Shown: one piece after another, positions 9,560-21,469 of the stretch
How positions within the stretch are numbered: position 1 is the first letter of the stretch
Layout: each line of letters begins with the position of its first letter
From: Tolypocladium sp. Sup5 PDA-1
Taxonomy: Eukaryota > Ascomycota > Sordariomycetes > Hypocreales > Ophiocordycipitaceae
NCBI GenBank assembly: GCA_000750105.3
Contig: JPHH03000029.1
Span: 1-64,000, forward strand
DNA length: 64,000 nt
Direction: 5' to 3'
Notes under the pieces: generated by a model
Told to the model about the DNA's origin: nothing
Databases searched by the model: none
Seen by the model: the letters and a program-made list of their open reading frames with translations, nothing else
Position numbers and translations under genes: made by a program

Positions 9560-12500
9560 CCCAGGTGGGTAATGATGCGACTCATCTATCGAGGGCAACG
9601 TGCACCAGAGCTGCTGGTGGAGGGGAGGAGGCGGACGCGACCTGAGCGCTCGCCATGAGCCCGTAGCGACCACAGGCGAGTCGCCGGTGGCACGTCTGTT
9701 ATCAGCGCATGATGCTCACTATCGCCTCTGCGCGCGCACGGGCAGTCCAAGTCGAAATGGTGCTCGTCTGCAGGCTGCCCGTTCGTTGATCAGAGGAGGC
9801 TCGCGCGCAGCAGCTGTCTCTGCTTCCCCAGACGGCAATGCTTTGCAGAACTGACTCTGAGTGGCGGCAGCAGATGCGAGACTATTATGTGCATGCATAT
9901 TCGGGTAATCTTGCTCCATGTCCGTGTCGACGGACAGCAATGGCGCGGCAGATGTGATGCTGCAGCAGCCAGAGTACCATTGTGGTGTCAACAGGCGACG
10001 GCATCGCAACAACATTGACTACCCGGCTGAGCAACTTGGCGGTTCATTCCGGAACACGCGCCTTGGCATCAAATCATGAACCTCGGGCCTCTATCCGTAT
10101 CCGTATAATCGTCTCGCTTCGATGTCGACGATATCCAAACTGCTACCCACAGCGCACAGCATCACGTCCTCATCGCTGGGACCGTGGTGCATTTATCCGT
10201 AGTCCGTACTCGTAACAGCACTGCGTGGCTTCGGCGTTCATGCAGGCATCACCCATGCGTCCCGCCCAGCTCTCCCCGCTCCTCTGCAACTCTCAAACAG
10301 TCGAGCTTTCCGTGGCGGTTCCACCCCTTGGGCCGTCTTGAAGGTTGGCTCGAACTGTCGACAGCTCTTCGACGTCTTCAACTTCAGCGCCGCTCGAACT
10401 TGGTACGACTCGCATTAGCACCAACTACTGGCATACTGCCAATGAAGTAGCAGCAGCAGCGCTTCTCCAGACTGAGCGGCGCGCTCCCGTCGGATCAATG
10501 GACATCCCCACTCCAATTTCGGATGGCGTTGCGGGCCGGTGCGTTTCGAAAACGTCGTGACCTGGGCAAGCCACCAACAACAGCATCGCCAAAATATCTC
10601 TCACCTTGCGGTCCCTGCCTGCCCGCTCCGCCTTCCTCGCCAGGTCATTTCTGATCTGAAGGGCAGCTTGGGCAGACCCCTGACTCCTCCTCGACGCCAC
10701 CATCGAGAGACACTTTACGGAGGCATGGACGCCACGCCTGCGCTGACGCTTACGAGTATTTCTGATCCCGTTGATGCCGAGAAAAGGGAGGTCTCCGAGG
10801 AGGGGTTTCGGGAACTCTTCTTCCTTGTTTAATAGGTAATAAGCGATCGCTTGCCTGCGAGACAATTCCCGGTCATATGCCCTTCTTTCGGGCAAGCCTT
10901 TGCTGGTACGTACTTGCATTGTTGGGCAAACGTGCTATGCTTGACGTCCCGGCCGACCCCAGACCGATCAAACCACCAGCGCCGATCATCCCCTCCGCGT
11001 TTGATATCGACTCTAGTCCGTAATCAGGGCCGTTTGCTTTTACCCTGCCTGCAGACTGCAGTGTTGTTTGTTCCGTTTGGTCAGTCCTTGCCATCTGCAT
11101 CGCCCAGCATCCCGTCCGTGCATGCCTGCAGCCCTCAAATCTGCCGAACAAGGCGATTCGCGACGCCGCGGGTGGCGAGCTAGGAGCACAAGTTGGCACG
11201 CTCAGGCGCCATTCTGTATGTATGTATCCGTAAGTGTACTCGTAGTCCGTAAGCCGACATGATACCTGTCACAACTGAGACCACGCACGTTGTGCACCTT
11301 AATAAGACGACGCCATCGCAGCCCTGGCAGTGGGCACCAACCGGAGGCAGCCGGCCAGCCGCCTCGTCGGAGCTGTGTCCCAGTAATAGCTTGTTGCTCC
11401 GGGTGTGCTTCCCCCCTTTGTCTCTGTCGGGGGGGGACGAGCCCGAGTAGCCCGCGACACAGGCATTGCAGGTTCGCAATCCTCAGCCTGATGGAAACCG
11501 TTGCACCAGCAGCTCTCACAGTGGAAATTGACGCGGATAATTCCACTTCTGGGGTTCTCCGGCTCGGCGTTGCGGTGAGCCGATGGATGCATGCATGCAT
11601 GACCATGCACGTGACGCCATCCGACTTCATCTCTACTACCTTGACTGCGACGGCGAGTCCTATGGATGGGAATGGTGACAAAGGCGTTTTGTATACGAAC
11701 TGTATCACCTTGAATTGTTCAAATCGGAATGTCGAATGAAGTTTCTCGTGTCCCGGATCCCCTTGTCTCTTGAACTATTGGAGTGTTTGTTTGACCTCGA
11801 GTGTCGTCTAGCGAAGACCATTGACCACACACATCATCGCCACAATCTTCGAACCCCGGCATTGACATGACGGGCTGGAAGACAGCGTGTCCCAGGACTC
11901 GTAAATACATACTTGCGTGCAGGCCCGTCAGAACGAAGGGTATGGATCGAGGTGCTGTTCCGCGACCCAGTCGGCTGACAACTCGATACAGGGTAGGCAG
12001 TTGAGATTTGGACGGGCCCTTTGGGACTGTGCAGTTCTTCTCTCCTATCTCAGCGCGACGGAGATTCAAAGCAAAGGCCCTTTACGACTTTGGGTCCAAG
12101 AATGATTCGCATGTCCTCTGAGCGTGCGCCTGCTGTCGATTGTCGGCATGGCTGCGGTCTCCTGATTATACCAGACCACGTACAGCACCAAGGAGGACTA
12201 GGAGCTGTCGAACTAAAACCACATGTCGGCAAGTGGCAAGTGTGTTGTCGATTACCATGGCTTTATGTGTTTTTTGCTAATACTCTCAGGATTTACACAG
12301 GCAGATGGTGTGAAAATGCCACACGGAAGGGGGTTGGCGGGGTGATGTTGGGCAAATCTACACTTTGGACGTCATGACGAAGGAGCCTGCATCAAGGAGC
12401 ACCAAGCTGTTCAGTCCGTTAGTCCAGAAACCTTGCTCCTGCCATTGACAGTGAGCCCCAGGCCTTCCAGCTCGGGTGCGCACACGGGCAGCGCGGGCCA

Positions 12501-12726
12501 CGCCCCGAACGTGAACAGCTCCGCGCCTGAACAGCACTGCTACCGCCTGTACCACCTCAACTACAGCCTGAACAGAACGCCCCCGCCAGTGAATCACGCT
12601 CGTCGTCTCCCCAGCAACACTTCATGTAGCAAGATAAACTGTTCACCTCCAACAAGTCAGTCAGCTGAGGTCAAGGGCCGATTTGGCCCAGCTGGCTGGC
12701 TTCTCGCCACTCCTCCCTCCCGGCAG

Positions 12727-12761
12727 CCCCAAAGGTCATGGGTTCGAACCATAGCCTGGGG
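12727..12761 (+). other. Hairpin containing a T-arm-like loop
   Basis: CCCCA at 12727-12731 pairs with TGGGG at 12757-12761, GG with CC, and ATGG with CCAT, closing a 7-nt loop GTTCGAA. The loop resembles a tRNA box B, and a perfect box A-like TGGCCCAGCTGG lies at 12684-12695, but no acceptor stem can be formed. It may be a relic tRNA or a chance hairpin. Confidence 0.4.
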
Positions 12762-15700
12762 TTCTAGTTTGCCGTGAGTCGGGTTACCATCACGAGGCGG
12801 GTGGAATGATTACAAGATTAAGAGTCTTCTCGGGGGTGACGCATCCTTGGGTCCTGAGGGTTGGACTGGCGAATCTTCTTCTTTTTTTGCTCTTTTCCCC
12901 ATTTCAGTACTGTAGCTGTATGGGAGAGGGTGCGTCGTGAAGCCTTTGGTGGTGTTGCGTGTGCTATTTTTGCTGCTGTCGGTCGCGTCGTCGTCTGCGT
13001 GGTGTTTTGACTGTCAGCTGCACTGGACCTTCAGCCAGCGATAGAATGATCTTGCCAGAGCCGCCCAATACGGGAAAGAATCGTGACGGTTGCCAAAGTG
13101 AATCGATTCAAGTCGTGTGCCGCCGGCGCCCATCGCGAGATTTCACCATGATGAGTTTTGGATCCCTCGCGCGGGCCGCCTGCAAGCCCCTGTCGCCAGG
13201 ACCATCACTATCTCCCTTGTTGCCATGTCACAGACATCTACTGCCGGGCCTGCATCCGTTCCTTCGAGGCATCGATAGGTCAAGCTCGTGCGCGGGAGTC
13301 ATCGAAACAGGACATGAAGGCGCGAATCGCGGCGGCGCAGTAGGTAGCTCGCACCCATTGGACCTGCTCTTCCCCCTTAGAATGTTAGCGGACGACAAAG
13401 AAGAAGGTATCTTGCAGCGAAAGATGCTGAGTCTGCTGAGTCTAAGAATCATGGTACCCAAGTTCTTTGGAATTGACTTTTTGCTGCATTGAGGTCGTGG
13501 ATGGGTGACCTGTGATGTCGGCCCCTGGCCATCGCCAGGTACCGTCTCCTGCAGGTTCGTCCAACACTCCCTCGCCATACGGCAACAACGCCGCCACGGT
13601 AGCCAAAACGACAACGAGGTCACTTCAAAGGGAGCCCTATTTGTGGTACGAAAACCCAATTGGCCTCTCCTCCGCCATGGCCGCCCACGACTCGCACCAT
13701 GCCTCGGAAGCACCCCAGGTTCTCGGCTCCCTCCCACGACTTCGAGTGACGACATACAATCACCACCAGACAACCCCCTCGGTTCCTCGGCGCGGGCCGC
13801 TCCCTCGCCATCCAACAGCAGTCGCTCGGTCCGTCAAGCCATGCGTCTTTCGTGTGGTTGACGTGCCGCAACGTCGCGCGTTACACCAACCCACACGGTG
13901 ATCGCTGCAGCCAGGGCCCAGCACCCCCCCAGCGCAGACGACCAATATCGTTTTCCGCATTGTCAAGCATGGGGGGAAGAGGAAACAAACATACTGGCTG
14001 GCATGGCCTACCTCTACGTGCGTGGGACCGAGCGGCGTGTCTTGCACAAGTGTGTGTAGCGAGGGTGGCTTGGCTTCGGAGCGCGGGTGTTGCATTGCAG
14101 GACGGGGGCTGGGTGAACCAAGTCCTACACCGCTAGTATAATCCGTGTTCCCCGCGTTTATAAAGAGAGCTGGATCACATGTGTGGTTTCTCTGCTGGAA
14201 TAGCCGGGGCTGTGGTTGCCACCGAGGGCGTCAGGGTGAGCCATCGCACGGGAACCGCAGCACGCCGTGGCCATGACACTGTCGTCGACGGGAGGTCGAG
14301 GCAGTAAAGAGACCAAAACGACAGCTCAGTCGAATAAGCTTGCTGCCTGGCCATTATGGGAACCCAGAAGCGGCCGCACGTGCGTTGGAGAGTCTCTTGA
14401 TACCACCCATCCTCACGGCCCTACATCATCCCAGCCCCCAACGTCGACGTCACAACTCCAGCTGCAGTTGCCCGTCACGCACCCATCCTGAGGTAGGGCC
14501 CCCTTCCACGTGAAAAAGCCATGATAAGGGCCCGGTCAGGACGGGCGGTACGTACAGTGCAGCCACCACGGAACACCACGGGCTGTTCCCCGGCCCTTTA
14601 TTCACGCACGACATGCAGGAACGGCAACAAGCCACTGGACCCTTATTCGACTAGGAGCCGCCGCTGGGAAAGCAAGGGTCCAGGGCCGGTGTTTGACCTT
14701 GCGAAACTCGCAAGAGGCTTTGGCAGCGGGCGGTTATTAGAAAGGGTCGGGGATGGATATCAGTGGCAGTGTTTGTGGAGCTCGAGCTGGAGGCATCGCG
14801 CATCGCATGTGCTTCAACATCTCGACCTCGACCTCGACAGCACGATTCCATGCTGCCCACCGGTCACGAGCCAAAGAGACGGTGAGCTTCTGTCCACAAT
14901 TGTCACCTGTTCGAGCGTCCTTTGGCATCATTCAACCCACGTGCTCCCATTCCACAATGGGCCCCCCTTTCTTGGCGAGCAATCGTGACCCAGCATGGTC
15001 TCGGCGTCAACTGTTCGATCGACTCGAGCGCTGTCATCCATCCGAGGTCCCACAGGTTCTCGCTCCGAGCCGGATCCGAGCCGCAGACGCGGGAGGGGGA
15101 AATGGAAGGACAGTTTCAACCGCCGTATGCAAAGAAGGCTCGGGGACGGCGGCTCATCCAGAGGGCGGGCCGGCAACGCAGAGACAAAAAGTGCCATCAG
15201 ATTTCAGCAATTCCGCTTCCTGGCACGCATGTCGAGCACTTTTGGCATTTGGCAGCCCGTCATAATTTCCGCATCTTCCCGCGAGAGCGTCGTCGCACTT
15301 TGCATGTCCAAAAGCGCCGCCGTGTCACCATGCATCCGTCCATCCAGGATCGTCACCACCTCACATTCAGATGCACCCATTCACAGCTTCTCTCCGGCAC
15401 AACGCATGCGTCCCAAAGGGTAGCCAGCGCCCCCCCCCAGTGAGGCGATTGATCCAATGCCACCGGACATACCACGCCACCCCGTACCGACCCGGCGTTT
15501 AAGAGTTTTCTCAATGCATCTTTTTTCCCCCTTCGTTTGCGAGCGTTGCGCAGTCGTGCGTCTTGCACCTTGCGTCATTCAGCTTGGCCTCGTCGAGTCT
15601 GACATGTGAAAGTGGCTGGCCGCCGCGACAGGGGTGTGAGAAGGGAAGACGTCGAATCTTCCTCCAACAGCCCCCTGCCAAAAACATATGGCAGACGGAA

Positions 15701-17322
15701 ATAAATTCACAGCGAGATTGACTCAAACTCGCCCCTCCTCACCCCTGCCCGTCCCCGTCGCACCCAATCGTCCACAGCCCCCCCCGGTCCGGGACCCGAG
15801 GCCAAGGTGAGGGAAGCACAGCCAAGCGATGAGTCGAGGGCGATGAGTGAGCCTCAATCCACGATCCCGATACGGCAGACACACACACCATGCATGGCAG
15901 AGGCGGTTTGTGCCATGGGTAGCCGCGGCAGCAGCAGGTTTATGCACACGCGGATGCCATCACAACTCGCCTCTTCCCGCTCCCGAGCACGCACACAACA
16001 CGATGGCTTACTGTGCTGGCTCTGCAGACGGCACGACTCGGTCCCAAGGATTCGATGCCACCCCCTCCGGCCGGCCGCTTTCCGCTGGGCGCGTTGCCAG
16101 GTTCTCGCCGCCGCCGGGCTCGTGCTGCCGCGGGATGGCAAAAGATACAGCGACGGCCGACGCCGGTAGCAGCAGCACGGAGCTACCATCAGCTGCTTGC
16201 GCCCGTGGCTTCGTTGGAGAGGTAGCCACCAGATACCGAGAGGTATGCCGTATGTACGGAGTAGATTGCGGGCGCCGCCGCCTGTCGCGAGTGCGGGTGT
16301 ACGAGTAGATAAGGCAATATCAGGGTGATAAGCGTCGCAGCCGGCGATCATACGCTCCTCATGCTATTTGGGACCCTCCGTAGCGAGCATACATACTCGT
16401 AGTCCGTACAGTCCTACTCGTACATGCTCTGCGACTCATCGCTCGCATGATCTGGCCCCCTGGAACCGGCAATGGGGGAGGGGAGCAGTGGACGCACGCA
16501 CAGGCTGCGGATGGACGACTCGTCACCGGCGCGAGCTGGCGATAAGGCGCATCGTTGCGTGCTTTTTCGCAGGAACGTCGTTGCATCTGCCAGGATCAGA
16601 AGCAAGCCCCCCTCGATTGAAGCGGGGGGGCGTGTGCTCCGTCCATCCATCCCATCTTCATACCGGGACCGGGCGCCACGGAGAGCTCGTCCGGACGGCC
16701 AGCGGAGGAAGAGCCACGGATATCCATCTCGTATGGAACTTACAGTATGTACGAAACCAGGACGCCTTGACGGCTCTCGCTGCTCGCTTGCGTACGAGGC
16801 CAGCATTTACCCGTACATGGCTTCGCCGATGCGCCACGCGCGGTGCTGGACCGGCCAAGGCGTGCTGTGGCGGTTGGCCAGGGATCCCTCTCACACCCCC
16901 GTAGCTTCGACTTTCACATGCCAGCGTCGCGGGCGTGCTGGTGGCATCCCATGCGCTGTGGCTGATAGCGGGCAGCCAATTGCGTCGCGGGCTCGTCCTG
17001 ACCGGATCGCAAGCGGGCGATAGCAGTGGAGGACCCTTTGCCCTGTCAGGCCGGGGTGTCGCTAGCGGTATCCATACCGGGTGCGTTGGGTGCATTGGCG
17101 CGTCTGTCTGTCTTTGTCTGCAGTTCCAATTCCACGGGCCAAGCCCATTCGTCCCGTCCAACCCACTCGCGACTTGGCCGCTTTCACATGTTGGCAGCCC
17201 AGCAAGGGCTTGGGGACGCACGCTCGCTCAGCAGCAAGCACCCAAGCACCGCTGCTGGTTACGAAAAAAATGCCTTCGCACGCCAGCCAACGCGGCTTTA
17301 CACGCAAGGGTGGCCATACTCG

Positions 17323-17329
17323 TATATAG
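17323..17329 (+). promoter_or_regulatory. Possible TATA element of CAP20
   Basis: TATATAG lies 244 bases upstream of the CAP20 start. It is followed at about 17390-17540 by a C/T-rich tract, common in leaders of strongly expressed filamentous-fungal genes. The pairing of this element with CAP20 is an inference from position only. Confidence 0.4.
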
Positions 17330-17572
17330 CAAAGTATCCAGATGGCTTTTCCCGAGTGGCGTCCCCCAGATCTGCAGTCTTCCTTTTTAGCCTCGACCTC
17401 CCGCCCTCCTCCTCGCCTGCTCCTCTTCTCCTCTTCTCCTCTTCCTCATCACCCTCCGTTACATCGCCCGTCCGGTACTCTTCGCAAGCCTCTGTGCTAC
17501 CCAGTCCTCGACGCTTAAGACACCCGTCTCTCCTCTCGTGCCACCTACCCAGACACACCCTCGCCTTGCACA

Positions 17573-18264
17573 ATGGCTGTCCCCCAGGTCAACGGCGACG
17601 TCTCGAGCCCTGCTCACAACTCCGCCTTCATCCAGGTACGTACGAGACGATGAGCTGAGGAGGGGGCAGGCAGGATTGCGCCACGCGCCGCCTCACCCCC
17701 TCCGAACCTCCGATGAGCCGCCTGCCATCAGCATCGCCATCGCATCAGCTCGCTAACAATGCACCGCGACAGCACCTCCTCAACTACCCCCTCATCAGCG
17801 ACGGCATCACCACCTTCACCTCCAACGAGTACGCCCAGCGTTCCATCAAGCTCGGCGACTCTGCCTACCAGACCTTCGCCGCCCCCGTCATCCCCTGGTT
17901 CGCCAAGCCCTACACCTACATCTCCCCCTACGTCCAGCGCGCCGACTCCATCGGCGACAAGACGCTCGACCGCATCGACGAGCGCTTCCCCGTCGTCAAG
18001 AAGCCCACCGGCGAGCTCTACAGCGACACCCGGAGCCTCATCCTGCTGCCCTACAACAAGGGCATCGAGGGCCGCGACCACGTCTTCCAGGTCTACGCCA
18101 CCGAGGCCAAGAAGACGGAGCAGCAGGGCCTCGTCGGCCAGGGCAAGGCCGCCGTCTCCACCGCCCTCGTCGTCAGCAACGAGACCCTGAGCTGGCTCAG
18201 CAGCCTCATCACGGCCAAGAAGGCCGAGGCCACCAAGCTGGCCAACGAGAAGATCCAGCAGTAA
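17573..18264 (+). CDS. CAP20: Perilipin-like lipid-droplet protein (CAP20/MPL1)
   Basis: Two exons, 17573-17635 and 17773-18264, joined across a 137-nt phase-0 intron (GTACGT..GACAG), encode 184 aa. Length and sequence match the fungal CAP20/MPL1 family: a short N-terminal leader, then HLLNYPLISDGITTF, the aromatic block PWFAKPYTYISPYVQRAD, and an amphipathic C-terminal helix. In Colletotrichum and Metarhizium these proteins coat lipid droplets and support appressorium turgor and virulence; here that role is inferred from family. The codons are almost all G/C-ending, a sign of high expression. It is the first gene after a 9.1-kb gene-free stretch and is transcribed away from it. The start is the only ATG that gives the canonical length. 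Confidence 0.92.
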
Positions 18265-19343
18265 GAATGCCTAGACGGGCCGCGGGGTGTTGGGAGTGCT
18301 GGGGGGAGTCGACATGTGACGGACACGCTTTCGCTCTTCAGCAAACCTCGTCTTCTTTGTTGCTGGACTTGATTTTGGGCGTTCAAATGCGCACCTGCCA
18401 TGAACCGCCCCCTTCCCGTATGCGGGCTGCCCCGGGTGCTGACCCGGGGACGACTGATGGGGTCGAGGGCATGGGCGACGGTGCTGCTGGTGGCGGGTTG
18501 ATCATTATACCTTGGACTGTTGGGCATCTTGCATTGTTATATCGAATCTCCTTGCTTGCTGCGCTTCCTAGCCATGCTTTTTCACCGGTCCCTTCTCACT
18601 CTCTCCACGTTACACTTGCATGGGGCGATGCGACTGCCCCCGACTTGCCGTGCGTTCAGCTTGCCTGAGTTATACCTGCGAGAACATGCTTGCTTTCGGT
18701 GAAAGGGGGGAAGAGGCACGGGTCTCGCCTTTTTGGATTGAAACGACGACGACTTGGATGACTGGGAAATAGCGAAGAATACCAAAACAAGAGTTAATAG
18801 ATTACGTGCTTCGCATTCCTGGACCCGAATTGAGTGACGATGCGAGCGACTCTGGGAGTTGGTTGCTGAATTCCCTGACATGCGATCATCATGTGACAAA
18901 CGGCGTCTGCAAAGATCGAGGCTGATGACAACAAGTGGGAGCCAACAGTGGAAGCGAAGGTTGTGTCGATCTGAGTGGACCCGGCCGGTACGTACCGATA
19001 GTCCCACCCGTTCCGTGCGACGGTTCGTCCACTGCTGATGTAACAGTGACAAATGTGGGCCTCAGCGGCGCTGACAAGCCCTTTTGACGTACGGCAGCCC
19101 AGGCCGGATGGCCATTTGCAATTGCTGACTCTGCCTTCGAGGAGGGGCACATTGATTTGAGCATCAATTGTAAGGCGACGTGACAGCCGGCCCGTGGCCA
19201 CTCTCTTAAGCATCACTAAACTAGGTATTAATGTAACAAGCTTTCCCGCTCTGCTTCTCTAGACTTCTAGCACCACCCAGCCTGCACCCTCGCCATCTCC
19301 CCGGCGTCTATATATTCCCCTCGACCGGCCCGCCTCCTCCTCC
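18265..19343. other. Intergenic, 1.1 kb
   Basis: Between CAP20 and the pirin gene, both on the plus strand. It should contain the CAP20 terminator and the pirin promoter. Open frames on the minus strand (about 18580-19216) have no recognisable content. I see no additional gene. Confidence 0.5.
19309..19316 (+). promoter_or_regulatory. TATA box close to the first pirin ATG
   Basis: TATATATT ends only 27 bases before the first ATG at 19344. If transcription starts about 30 or more bases downstream of the TATA, as is usual, the 5' end of the mRNA falls at or beyond that ATG, favouring the next in-frame ATG at 19563 as a translation start. Confidence 0.5.
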
Positions 19344-20625
19344 ATGAAGCGCTTCCTGAGCATCACAGCTGCAATCCTCATAGCTTTGGCTTCGACGATA
19401 CTCTACAAGCTCGACGTCGCAAACACCGTCGCCAACGCAATTCTCAAGAGCTACAGCTACAGCTACAGCAACATCAACGGCACTCAACCGGCGCTCGACG
19501 TCGAAACCCCAACTCTGAGCCATCTTCAAGAACCGCAAGAGCACCACCTCTCCGCCACAGAAATGTCCGTCCCACGCGCAATCCGCAAGGTCTTCCTCGC
19601 CATCGAGCAGTCCGAGGGCGCAGGCGCTCGCGTCCGCCGCTCCATCGGCACGCCGCAGCTCAAGAACTTTTCGCCCTTTCTCATGCTCGATCATTTCTCG
19701 ATTGGTCCCGGCGCAGGCTTCCCCGATCAGTAAGTCTGACCCATCTTTTGGCCCCTTGGCCTCTCACCCGACATCTGAGAATGACAGACATGAATGCTAA
19801 CACGTCGAAACCCAGCCCCCACCGCGGCCAGGAGACCATCACCTACCTCCTCCAGGGCGCCGTCGACCACGAAGACTTCGCCGGCAACCGCGGCACCATC
19901 AACTCCGGCGACCTGCAGTTCATGACCGCCGGCCGCGGCATCGTCCACGCCGAGATGCCCCGCCAGAACCCCGACGGCAGCGCAAACGTCGGCCTCCAGC
20001 TCTGGGTCGACCTGCCCCAGAACCTCAAGGCCTGCGAGCCGCGCTACCGTGACCTGCGCGCCGCCGAGATCCCCGCCGTCGAGGTCGACGACGGCAAGGC
20101 CACTGTCAAGGTCATCTCCGGCCAGAGCCACGGCATCGACTCGGTCAAGGACCTGGCCTACACGCCCGTCTGGATCCTCGATATTGAGCTCCGCCCCGGC
20201 GCAAAGGTCACCCAGCCGCTGCCCCAGGGCTGGAACGCCTTCTCCTACGTCCTCGAGGGCAACGTCTGGTTCGGCGAGGGCGACGCCCGCAAGAAGGTCG
20301 AGCAGTACCATAACGTCGTCTTCGAGCAGCAGGGCGACGTCGTGCACGTCGAGACCGACGCCTCCGCCTCCAAGCCGACCCGGCTAGGTAAGCCTCAACT
20401 CCCCCTTTCACAAAAATTCATTTAGAACACAAACGCTAACACATCGTCTCTGCAGTCATCGTCGCCGGCACGCCCCTGGACCAAGAAATCGTCCAATACG
20501 GGCCCTTCGTCCTCAACTCCAAGGAGGGCGTCTACCAGGCCCTCATGGACTACCAGACCCACTCCAACGGCTTCGAGCGCGCAAAGGACTGGAAGAGCGA
20601 GATTGGAAAGTCCATGGCGCACTGA
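19344..20625 (+). CDS. Pirin family protein with N-terminal hydrophobic anchor
   Basis: Exons 19344-19729, 19816-20387 and 20456-20625 (introns of 86 and 68 nt) give 375 aa. The bicupin pirin fold is clear: FSPFLMLDHFSIGPGAGFPD joined across intron 1 to HPHRGQETITYLLQG, then GDLQFMTAGRGIVHAEMP; the His/His/His/Glu iron-binding set of the first cupin is present. The second cupin follows, ending KDWKSEIGKSMAH. Pirins are iron-binding cytosolic or nuclear proteins with dioxygenase-like or co-regulator roles. Unusual here is a 73-residue extension before MSVPRAIRKVF that starts with a hydrophobic segment (residues 4-21) and a YSYSYS tract. An alternative start at 19563 yields a conventional 302-aa pirin. 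It converges with the CFEM gene. Confidence 0.9.
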
Positions 20626-21469
20626 TCTGAGCATGCACGAAAGTGGTTTGGGTGCGCAGAGTGAACGGGAAAAACAACGGCGTTGAGGGTTCACGCATTT
20701 AGCACGGCATCTTTCATGCCTAGGGAGTTTGACATCTGGGTCTTGTTTGCGAGGCTGAGCCACTTGATGGCCCAACCCGTGCATTCCATTGTACGTTATA
20801 CTGGGAGATACACAATCCGAGAATTGCAAAAAGACAACCGACATAGGGTGCACTTTAGCAGATGTTCCATTGCCATGACGCCACTTGAGCAACCTGTCAT
20901 GGCGATACTTCTTGATGATGCCGGTCGAGCAAGCTGACCTGGATATACTCCATCTGGGCTTGAGGCATTCACTTCATCGACGACGCAGTATTGCACTTCA
21001 AAGAATCTGCCAAAAATTATTCATTAAGTTGGTGCCTAAAAGAGAGCAAGAAAGCCAACCCCGTCCTCGCACGAGACCAGGCCAGAGTGCCGGGGTATCA
21101 TAAAATCACCGGAATCATGACAGCATGCGCGCTGACTTGCGTCGGCACCCTGCTGGACCACTCCTTTCCCCATTTTCAACACTTCGTAAAAACACGTTGC
21201 AAACCAGATTCCAAATCCACTCATGCATTTCATCATGGCCATTAGAAAGAGAGAGATAAACCACATGCCTCATTAGCCCTCCACAAACCTGACATGTCCC
21301 TTGTCCAGCCCACTTGCCATAACTCACCACATCATCAAGATCAGTCCGCGCAAAGGTTCTGCGCCGAGAGACTCGTTGAGATGGCATCCGAGCATGAAGA
21401 GGTATAGACGGGTATTATGTACCAAACATGTGCAATGTAAGAATCAAAAAGTTGAACACGTTTCTCTGT
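20626..21469. other. Convergent intergenic, 0.84 kb
   Basis: Space between the 3' ends of the pirin and CFEM genes. It contains A/T-richer segments expected of 3' untranslated regions. I see no gene in it. Confidence 0.5.

Larger units (their letters stand above)
8449..17572. other. 9.1-kb gene-poor region
   Basis: No convincing protein gene. Open frames up to about 300 aa occur on both strands but are low-complexity, lack conserved motifs and overlap each other. Contents I can name: degenerate GGAGCAT repeats at about 8790-8885, a tetranucleotide run, a hexanucleotide run, a hairpin with tRNA-like box A and box B sequences near 12684-12761, TTTATAAAG at about 14157, and several TACTCGTA/GTCCGTAC-type motifs. 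The right end must hold the CAP20 promoter. Regulatory sequence, non-coding transcripts or eroded transposons are all possible. Confidence 0.6.

Noticed and set aside
10725..10832. 35-aa open frame starting MDATPALTLTSISDPVDAEK
   Set aside because: Composition looks protein-like, but it is too short and has no promoter, splice or family evidence. Left out as a gene.
12684..12761. tRNA-like box A (TGGCCCAGCTGG) and box B (GGTTCGAACC) with spacing that could fit a long variable arm
   Set aside because: The seven bases before box A (GCCGATT) cannot pair with those after the T-arm position (CCTGGGG), so there is no acceptor stem and no clear anticodon arm. At best a dead tRNA.
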